A stretch of DNA of 64,000 nucleotides from positions 89,740 to 153,739 of the forward strand of contig NZ_AXBA01000016.1 of the NCBI RefSeq assembly GCF_000473085.1. The letters are read 5' to 3'. A program made the position numbers and the translations under genes. The notes under the pieces are model-generated. The model saw nothing but the letters and a program-made list of their open reading frames with translations, searched no databases and was not told the origin of the DNA. The stretch is from Azorhizobium doebereinerae UFLA1-100. Its GTDB lineage: Bacteria > Pseudomonadota > Alphaproteobacteria > Rhizobiales > Xanthobacteraceae. The first letter of the stretch is position 1. Each line of letters opens with the position of its first letter. Below are positions 58,940 through 64,000 of the stretch, one piece after another.

Positions 58940-60238
58940 TCAGTCGGCCGCCGTCAGGCGGGTTGGCCCCTGGGGCTGCTGGGCGGGTGAGAGCGCCCCC
59001 TCCTTGTGCTCGCGCACCTCGCCGGTGGTCTCGTCGATGATGACTTCCACCGGGGACACCTCCTGGCCGACACGCACCAGTTGGGTGCCCTCCACGATGA
59101 TGCGGTCGCCGTCCGCCACGCCGGCATCCACCAGCCAGTTGTTGCCCACGCTGCTGCGCGCGGTGAGCACGCGCTGCTCCACCTTGCCGTCGGCGGTGAC
59201 GAACATGGCGACGGCCTCGCCCTTGGTGTTGTGGCTGACCGCGCGCTGGGGCACCAGGAAGCTGTTCTCGGCCACGCCCTCCTCGATCACGGCGCGCACG
59301 TACATGCCCGGCAGCAGCAGCCGGTCGGGATTGGGAAACTGGGCGCGCAGGCCGTAGGTGCCGGTGGATTCGTCCACGTAGGATTCGCGGAACTCCAGCC
59401 GCCCGGGATGGGGGTAGAGCGTGCCGTTCTCCAGCTTCAGCCGCACCGTCACATTGGCCCCCGAGAGCTTCACCCGGCCGGCGGCGATGGCCTGGCGCAG
59501 GTTCAGCAGGTTGGTGCTGGACTGGGTGACGTCCACCAGGATGGGATCGAGGGTGCGGATGGTGGTGAGCGCGGTGGTCTGGCTGGAGGTGACCAGCGTG
59601 CCGGGGGTGAGCGAGGATTTCTCGATCCGCCCGCCGATGGGCGCGGTGATGGTGGTGTATTCGAGATTGATGCGCGCGGTGTCGAGGCAGGCCTTGGCGG
59701 AGGCGACGTCCGCCTTGGCCTCCAGCAGGCTGGCCTCGGCGTCGTCATAGTCCTGCTTGCTGACCGCCGACTGCTTCACCAGCGACTGGTAGCGCTCCAG
59801 CTTCGCCTGGGCGCTGGGCACCGCCGCCTCGGCCTTCTTCAGCGCGGCGTCGGCGCTGTCGAGCGAGGCCTGATAGCTGGCCGGGTCGATCTGGTAGAGC
59901 GGGTCGCCGGCCTTGACCTCGGACCCTTCGGTGAACAGCCGCTTCTGGATGATGCCGCCGACCTGCGGGCGCACCTCCGCCACCAGGAAGGCCGTGGTGC
60001 GGCCGGGCAGTTCGGCGGTGATGGCCACCGACTGCGGGTGGAGCGTGACGATGCTGACCTCGGGCCGGGTGACCGCGGGCGCCTGCGCGCTGGACTTCTG
60101 CTCGCATCCAGCCAGCAGCCCGGCAAGCACGAACGCCGCCAGCAGCGGCAGGGCCGGACGGCGGATAGCCCCTTCGGGGGCACGGAAACGCGGCCCGCAG
60201 CTTGCGGCCACGCGCCTGGACAGAAGTGAATGCACCAC
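58940..60238 (-). CDS. RND efflux periplasmic adaptor lipoprotein, AcrA-like
   Basis: Membrane-fusion lipoprotein of about 432 residues. A long basic leader ends in the lipobox LLAGC (about 41-45), so the mature protein starts at Cys and is lipid-anchored. The hairpin domain shows [34 protein letters not shown] and [14 protein letters not shown]. Two GTG codons (60238, 60235) compete as start, with AGG a few bases upstream. GTAC-N6-GTAC just before the start (60255-60275) may be part of an operator, but no TetR gene is nearby. Confidence 0.93.
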   Translation of the reverse strand: MVHSLLSRRVAASCGPRFRAPEGAIRRPALPLLAAFVLAGLLAGCEQKSSAQAPAVTRPEVSIVTLHPQSVAITAELPGRTTAFLVAEVRPQVGGIIQKRLFTEGSEVKAGDPLYQIDPASYQASLDSADAALKKAEAAVPSAQAKLERYQSLVKQSAVSKQDYDDAEASLLEAKADVASAKACLDTARINLEYTTITAPIGGRIEKSSLTPGTLVTSSQTTALTTIRTLDPILVDVTQSSTNLLNLRQAIAAGRVKLSGANVTVRLKLENGTLYPHPGRLEFRESYVDESTGTYGLRAQFPNPDRLLLPGMYVRAVIEEGVAENSFLVPQRAVSHNTKGEAVAMFVTADGKVEQRVLTARSSVGNNWLVDAGVADGDRIIVEGTQLVRVGQEVSPVEVIIDETTGEVREHKEGALSPAQQPQGPTRLTAAD

Positions 60239-60502
60239 AGCTACCTATTTTTAGTACGCTGCGGTACCGATATTATGGCGCCGCAGCCCCGTCAATGCGC
60301 GCGCCTTCCCAAAGCCGCGAGCTTACGGATTATTCATTCAGGCTGGCGTGCAGCTTGCGGTAGCATATGGCGCGCATGCGCGACATGCCTGCATCCCGGC
60401 GCGGCCACCGCCGGAACGTCCAAGACCCTGCCTTTCGACAAGACGGCGCGCGGCGGCCGGCCCTAGCTGGCCGCATCGTCGCAGCGGGACAGGGAGGGCC
60501 GG

Positions 60503-61621
60503 ATGGCCGGAGCGCGCGTCATCATCGTCGGGGGCTCCATGGGCGGCCTGTTCGCCGGCGTGCTGCTGCACCGGGCGGGGTTCGACGTCACCGTCTACGA
60601 GCGCTCCAGCCATGGCCTGGAGGGCCGGGGCGCCGGGCTGGTGGCGCAGCGCGAGGTGTTCGCCATCCTGCGCGAGGTGGGCGTCGAGCACATCGCCCGC
60701 ATCGGCGTCATCGCCGAGGAGCGCATCTATTTCGACCGCGACGGCGGCATCATCCAGTCGCACCACATGCCGCAGACGCAACTGTCCTGGGACCTGCTGT
60801 TCCGCACCTTCCGCGACCTGCTGCCCCCAGGCAGCTATGTGAACGGCGCCCAGGTGACAGGCGCCTCCCAGGCCCCGGGGCACGCCGCCATCCACCTGGC
60901 GGACGGCCGCACCCACGAAGCGGATCTGGTGATCGGTGCGGACGGCATCGGCTCGGTGCTGCGGGCGGACGTGGCCGGGCCCGGCGCCGCGCCGCGCTAC
61001 GTCGGCTATGCCACCTGGCGCGGCCTCGTGCCGGAGGCCTCCCTGCCCCGGGCGGCGGCGGACATGCTCTACGGCCGCTTCGCCTTCTATGAGATGCCGA
61101 AATCCCACATCCTCGGCTATCTGGTCACCGGGCCGGACGGCGCCACGCAGGTGGGGCACCGCCGCTACAACTGGGTCTGGTACCGCCCCTATCCGGAGGC
61201 GGAGCTGGCCGGGGTGCTCACCGACGCGGCGGGCGCGCGCCATCCCTTCTCGCTGCCGCCCGGCGCGGTGTCGGAGGCGGCGGCCGAACAGCTGCACGCC
61301 GATGCCGACGCCGTGCTGCCGCCGGCCTTCGCCGCGGCGGTGCGGGCCGAGCCGCGCCCCTTCGTCAACGCCATCTGCGATTACGCCACCCCCGCCATGG
61401 CCAGCGGCCGGCTGGCGCTGCTGGGGGATGCCGCCTTCGTCGCCCGGCCGCACACCGCCATGGGCGTCGCCAAAGCGGCGGGCGACGCCTTCGCCCTGCG
61501 CGATGCCCTGGTGGCCGATCCGGACCCGGTGGCCGCGCTCGCCGCCTATGCGCGCGAGCGCCTGCCGGTGGGCCGGTCCATCGTCGCCTACGGCCAGAAG
61601 CTCGGCGCCGGCCTCGCCTGA
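60503..61621 (+). CDS. FAD-dependent monooxygenase (PHBH/dihydroxypyridine hydroxylase-like)
   Basis: Class A flavoprotein hydroxylase of 372 residues. The N-terminal Rossmann motif is VIIVGGSMGGLFAGVLLHRAG; the central ADLVIGADGIGSVLR is the DG motif; the GD motif is GRLALLGDAAFVARPHTAMG. The pattern resembles 2,6-dihydroxypyridine 3-monooxygenase. No catabolic neighbours exist, so the substrate is open. It is divergent from the AcrAB-like operon, with about 265 bases between. Confidence 0.9.
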   Translation: MAGARVIIVGGSMGGLFAGVLLHRAGFDVTVYERSSHGLEGRGAGLVAQREVFAILREVGVEHIARIGVIAEERIYFDRDGGIIQSHHMPQTQLSWDLLFRTFRDLLPPGSYVNGAQVTGASQAPGHAAIHLADGRTHEADLVIGADGIGSVLRADVAGPGAAPRYVGYATWRGLVPEASLPRAAADMLYGRFAFYEMPKSHILGYLVTGPDGATQVGHRRYNWVWYRPYPEAELAGVLTDAAGARHPFSLPPGAVSEAAAEQLHADADAVLPPAFAAAVRAEPRPFVNAICDYATPAMASGRLALLGDAAFVARPHTAMGVAKAAGDAFALRDALVADPDPVAALAAYARERLPVGRSIVAYGQKLGAGLA

Positions 61622-61643
61622 GCGGGGGCCAGGACGGCGGCCT

Positions 61644-62453
61644 TCAGGCGAAGGGATAGGGGCCGGGAAAGCGGCCGATGGCGAGGCTGTGGGTCAGCAG
61701 GCCCTCCGGCCGCCAGTGGTGCAGCAGGAAGCCGGGCGGCTCGGCGAAGGAGGCCGGCGCCGCGTCCGCATAGGGCCGCAGCGCGATGCTGGTGGCGGTG
61801 CTGGGCGCGGTCACCAGCAGCGTGCCGCCGAAGCGCATCTGCATCTGGCGATGGACATGGCCGCACAGCACCCGCTCGATGGCCGGATAGCGCGCCACCA
61901 CCCGCGCCAGCCCGTCCGGCGCCACCCCGTCCGCCATGCGGCAGCGATAGGCGTCGAGATAGGGCACGCCGCAGGCCAAAGGCGGCTGGTGCATCATCAG
62001 CACGGTCGGCCGCTCCGGCTCCGCCGCCAGCACCCCATCGAGCCAGGCCAGCGCGTCCGCCGTCACCTCGCCATGGTGGCGGCCCGGCACGGTGACGTCG
62101 AGGGCGACGACGCGCACCGGCCCGGCGTCGGCGGCGACGAAATGGATCGGGCCGTCGGCCGGCAGGTGCGCCTGCCCGGCGAAGGCGGCCCGGAAGGCCT
62201 CGCGCGCGTCATGGTTGCCGGGGATCGCCAGCAGCGGCGCGCGCAGGGCGGACAGGATCTCGCGGGCGAGCGCATATTCCTCCGGCTGGCCGAGGTCCAC
62301 CACGTCGCCGGTGAGCAGCACGAGGTCCGGCTGCGGGCTGAGGTCGTTGAGCTGGCGCACGGCGGCGGCGAACGCCGCATTGGTGTCGAACACGCTTTGG
62401 TAGAGCACGCCTTCGGGCCGCAGGTGCGGGTCGGACACTTGGGCGATCCACAC
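61644..62453 (-). CDS. Metallophosphoesterase, CpdA/Icc-like phosphodiesterase
   Basis: Calcineurin-type phosphoesterase of 269 residues. All metal-binding blocks are present: SDPHL, GDVVD, PGNHD, MMHQPP and CGHVHRQM. The closest recalled family is CpdA (3',5'-cyclic AMP phosphodiesterase), though class III enzymes also cleave other phosphodiesters. GTG at 62453 is preferred: GGGAGG lies six bases upstream and the product begins MWIAQVSDPHL; the longer frame adds an odd Arg-rich leader. Convergent with the monooxygenase gene. Confidence 0.9.
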   Translation of the reverse strand: MWIAQVSDPHLRPEGVLYQSVFDTNAAFAAAVRQLNDLSPQPDLVLLTGDVVDLGQPEEYALAREILSALRAPLLAIPGNHDAREAFRAAFAGQAHLPADGPIHFVAADAGPVRVVALDVTVPGRHHGEVTADALAWLDGVLAAEPERPTVLMMHQPPLACGVPYLDAYRCRMADGVAPDGLARVVARYPAIERVLCGHVHRQMQMRFGGTLLVTAPSTATSIALRPYADAAPASFAEPPGFLLHHWRPEGLLTHSLAIGRFPGPYPFA

Positions 62454-62606
62454 GGGACGCCTCCCTCGCTCGGGCGGCCGGGCCCTCCCCTCGCCGCGCC
62501 GCAGCATCGCCCGGCGGGCGCGGGCGGTCCAGCATGGGCACAGGTCTTGGGGCGGGCGGAGGTCTTAGCGTGAGCGGAGGTTGGCGGCGGCACGCGGCCG
62601 GGCCAG

Positions 62607-62683
62607 TGGCGACCCCGGCAGGGCTCGAACCTGCGACATCCCGCTTAGAAGGCGGGTGCTCTATCCAGCTGAGCTACGGGGCC
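62607..62683 (-). tRNA. tRNA-Arg (anticodon TCT)
   Basis: The minus strand folds as a 77-nt tRNA with encoded CCA (62607-62609). The acceptor GGCCCCG pairs with CGGGGTC (one G-U). The D-arm reads AGCTCAGCTGGATAGAGC; the anticodon stem CCCGC/GCGGG carries the loop CTTCTAA, giving TCT for AGA codons; the T-loop is GTTCGAG. tRNA genes often serve as integration sites, but none is seen here. Confidence 0.97.
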
Positions 62684-62829
62684 ACGCGGGCGCTGGGCCT
62701 GGAATGGCTGCCTTTAGCACAAAGCGGCGGGCCGTGCCCCCGGTCGCGGCGGCGCGCCGGGCGCCGTCCACGCAAAAGCGGACGGCGGGCGAATCGGCAA
62801 GGCGGGCCGGCGCGGGCGTCAGCGGTCCC

Positions 62830-63135
62830 TCAGTGGGTCCACTGGCCGACGCGGCGATAGGAGAAATTGTCGGAATAGGCCATCTTGCGGCGCGCCGGCT
62901 CGTGCGGCTCGTAGACCTGGTAGGGGATGCCGCTGCGCTCGGCATAGGCCACCGCTTCCTCATGGGTCTCGAAGGTGAGGCGCACCTGGCTCTCCATGTC
63001 GGTGGAGCTGGTGTAGCCCATCAGCGGCTCGACCGCGCGCGGCCGCTCGGGCTCGAACTCCAGCACCCAGTGCTTGGTCTTCGCCACGCCGGACTGCATC
63101 GCGTTGCGCGCCGGCTTAAAGATGCGTGCCACCAT
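62830..63135 (-). CDS. NDUFS4-like subunit of respiratory complex I (ETC complex I 18 kDa-type)
   Basis: Accessory subunit of NADH:quinone oxidoreductase, 101 residues, homologous to mitochondrial NDUFS4. Blocks: ARIFKPARNAMQSG at the start, HWVLEFEP, PLMGYTSSTDMESQVRLTFETHEEAVAYAE and the end PARRKMAYSDNFSYRRVGQWTH. Like other alphaproteobacterial copies it lies alone, away from nuo genes. The start at 63135 (MVARIFKP) is preferred over 63174, which lies inside the upstream terminator. Confidence 0.93.
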   Translation of the reverse strand: MVARIFKPARNAMQSGVAKTKHWVLEFEPERPRAVEPLMGYTSSTDMESQVRLTFETHEEAVAYAERSGIPYQVYEPHEPARRKMAYSDNFSYRRVGQWTH

Positions 63136-63156
63136 GGTTCGCTCGCCCGATCGGTC

Positions 63157-63186
63157 AAAAAAGGCGCGCGGCATGACCCGCGCGCC
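63157..63186 (-). terminator. Rho-independent terminator after the small secreted protein gene
   Basis: On the minus strand a perfect nine-base stem GGCGCGCGG/CCGCGCGCC (63163-63171 and 63178-63186) is followed directly by TTTTTT (63157-63162). It ends transcription from the gene at 63256-63534 before the NDUFS4 gene. Confidence 0.93.
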
Positions 63187-63255
63187 TCCGTTCTATAATC
63201 AGAGCCGCCGCGCCTGACAACGCGGCATCCGTTCCGTTTCGAACCGGTGCGCGGC

Positions 63256-63534
63256 TCAGGACTTGAGCATGGCGAGGCAGGTGCCGGCCGCCTCGGCGGC
63301 GGGCTTGGCCGCGCCGCGGCTGATGCTGCCGCCCATGACCAGGGCCTTGGTCTTGTCGGTCACCACCGCGCGCACGTCGCTCGCCGGGGTGATGAGCGGG
63401 GCGCTGGCCTGATAGATGGCCTGGCCGTCGGCGGACAGCTTGACGGCGCACTTGCCGGCGGAGACCTGATCGGCCGACGCGGCGGTGGCGAGCCCGGCCA
63501 AGCCGAGCGCGAGGGCGAAAGTGAGCGTCTTCAT
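63256..63534 (-). CDS. Small secreted protein of unknown function
   Basis: Product of 92 residues with a clear signal peptide (MKTLTFALALGLAGLATAASA, cleavage near 21). The mature part is about 70 residues with two Cys (29 and 86) that could form a disulfide in the periplasm. AGGAGA lies six bases before the ATG. A strong terminator follows the gene. I do not recognise the family. Confidence 0.75.
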   Translation of the reverse strand: MKTLTFALALGLAGLATAASADQVSAGKCAVKLSADGQAIYQASAPLITPASDVRAVVTDKTKALVMGGSISRGAAKPAAEAAGTCLAMLKS

Positions 63535-63581
63535 GGCAATCTCCTGGGCAGGCGATGGAAGAGAGGGCCGCGCGGCGGATA

Positions 63582-63651
63582 TCGGCGCTGGCGCGGCGGA
63601 CTTCTGAGCAGACTTCGGCGCTGGCGCGGCTGACTTCGGCGCTGGCGCGGC
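63582..63651. repeat. Three GC-rich direct repeats upstream of the secreted protein gene
   Basis: TCGGCGCTGGCGCGGC occurs at 63582-63597, 63615-63630 and 63636-63651, spaced 33 and 21 bases. They lie between the secreted protein start and the IS element. The frame across them would encode repeated APAPKSA, but no start or function supports translation. Confidence 0.7.
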
Positions 63652-63668
63652 CTGGAACCGGGGGGTGC

Positions 63669-63700
63669 CCCATGGGTGGACCGGTGCTGACACCCATGGG
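63669..63700. repeat. Perfect ten-base inverted repeat
   Basis: CCCATGGGTG (63669-63678) and CACCCATGGG (63691-63700) flank a 12-base loop. Each arm contains the palindrome CCCATGGG. No T-run is present, so it is not a standard terminator; an operator or remnant of a mobile end is possible. Confidence 0.7.
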
Positions 63701-63750
63701 AGGACATGCGGGCCGGCCCGGACGCGAGTCCCGGCCGGCGCATGCCCTAG

Positions 63751-64000
63751 GTGGTGTGGACAGTTACCTGATCCACAGGACGATGGCAGCGATTGTGACG
63801 ATGGCGAGGTAGTTTCGCGCGGTCTTCTCGAAGCGGGTCGCGACACGCCTGAACTGCTTGAGCTTGGAGAAGCAGCATTCGATCAGGTGGCGCTGAGCGT
63901 AGAGGTGCCTGTCGAGGCTATGCTTCCTGGCGCGGGATGGATTGGACGGGATGACCGCCTGCGCGTTCCTTGCCGCGATTGTGGCGCGCAGGGCGTCGCT
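63751..64000 (-). mobile_element. IS5-family insertion sequence (one end; cut by window edge)
   Basis: The last 250 bases hold the 3' end of a transposase gene. Its outer end probably lies near 63751, next to CTAG (63747-63750), a target reported for the IS427 group of IS5. The other end lies outside the window, so neither terminal repeats nor the target duplication can be confirmed. Confidence 0.75.
63764..64000 (-). CDS. IS5-family transposase, C-terminal part
   Basis: The last 78 residues of a DDE transposase, ending at TAA (63764-63766). IPSNPSRARKHSLDRHLYAQRHLIECCFSKLKQFRRVATRFEKTARNYLA contains the Y-(2)-R-(3)-E-(6)-K signature around the last catalytic Glu (RHLIECCFSKLK). It reads towards the secreted protein gene. 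The rest lies beyond the window. Confidence 0.9.
   Translation of the reverse strand, partial: SDALRATIAARNAQAVIPSNPSRARKHSLDRHLYAQRHLIECCFSKLKQFRRVATRFEKTARNYLAIVTIAAIVLWIR

Noticed and set aside
55504..59040. 1178-residue open frame opposite the AcrB-like pump
   Set aside because: Same reason: a long shadow frame of a conserved gene, crossing its terminator.
63535..63846. Upstream extension of the secreted protein through the APAPKSA repeats
   Set aside because: The internal ATG at 63534 has a strong ribosome-binding site and starts a proper signal peptide; the extension would bury it.

Overview
The window is a GC-rich chromosomal segment of an alphaproteobacterium, most likely a member of the Hyphomicrobiales (Rhizobiales), plausibly near the Xanthobacteraceae. 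Support comes from alphaproteobacterial-type neighbourhoods: tig-clpP-clpX, nnr/glnB-glnA, the general amino-acid transporter aapJQMP beside metC, a clpS-clpA pair with a phasin gene, a stand-alone NDUFS4-like complex I subunit, and HemP. Family and genus are inferred, not proven. Almost all of it looks like ordinary, densely coded chromosome. The only mobile element seen is an IS5-type transposase cut by the right edge.

Layout. 1-3.3 kb: clpX (cut by the left edge), clpP, tig and tRNA-Leu, all on the minus strand, with an unusually long gap between clpP and clpX. 3.4-6.7 kb: a LysR regulator divergent from a PdxI-type reductase, then a Tat-exported multicopper-oxidase-like protein that has lost its copper ligands. 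6.7-10.3 kb: NAD(P)HX repair enzyme nnr, divergent from glnB-glnA behind a sigma-54-like promoter. 10.3-15.1 kb: azlCD (azlC frameshifted), pabB-pabC-GNAT, and a protein ending in an I78 inhibitor-like domain. 15.2-20.8 kb: clpA, clpS, phasin, and a D,D-carboxypeptidase with a SPOR domain. 20.8-23.7 kb: a membrane J-domain protein, a VWA-like protein, panC and a small membrane protein.

23.8-30.0 kb: aapJ/aapQMP with an internal terminator after aapJ, divergent from metC. 30.0-33.8 kb: a four-gene translationally coupled operon that looks like lipid A or envelope glycan modification (ArnT-like transferase, PAP2 phosphatase, GT2 synthase, LAB_N protein). 33.9-35.2 kb: a degenerate amidohydrolase-like protein and hemP. 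35.4-39.7 kb: an MdtC-like RND pump with its adaptor. 39.9-47.3 kb: assorted metabolic genes, a CPA1 K+/H+ antiporter, UDP-glucuronate decarboxylase and a ROK kinase whose conserved blocks are circularly permuted. 47.3-55.5 kb: the complete kdp potassium system, regulators included (leader peptide-F-A-B-C-D-E). 55.7-60.2 kb: an AcrAB-like RND pump. 60.5-64.0 kb: a flavin monooxygenase, a metallophosphoesterase, tRNA-Arg, the NDUFS4 homologue, a small secreted protein and the IS5-type element.

No wholly new multi-gene system stands out. The most interesting items are the permuted ROK kinase, the copper-less Tat-exported oxidase, the azlC frameshift in a G7 run, the hairpin over the ribosome-binding site of the kdp leader peptide, the phasin promoter with two palindromes, the I78-domain fusion and the probable lipid A operon.
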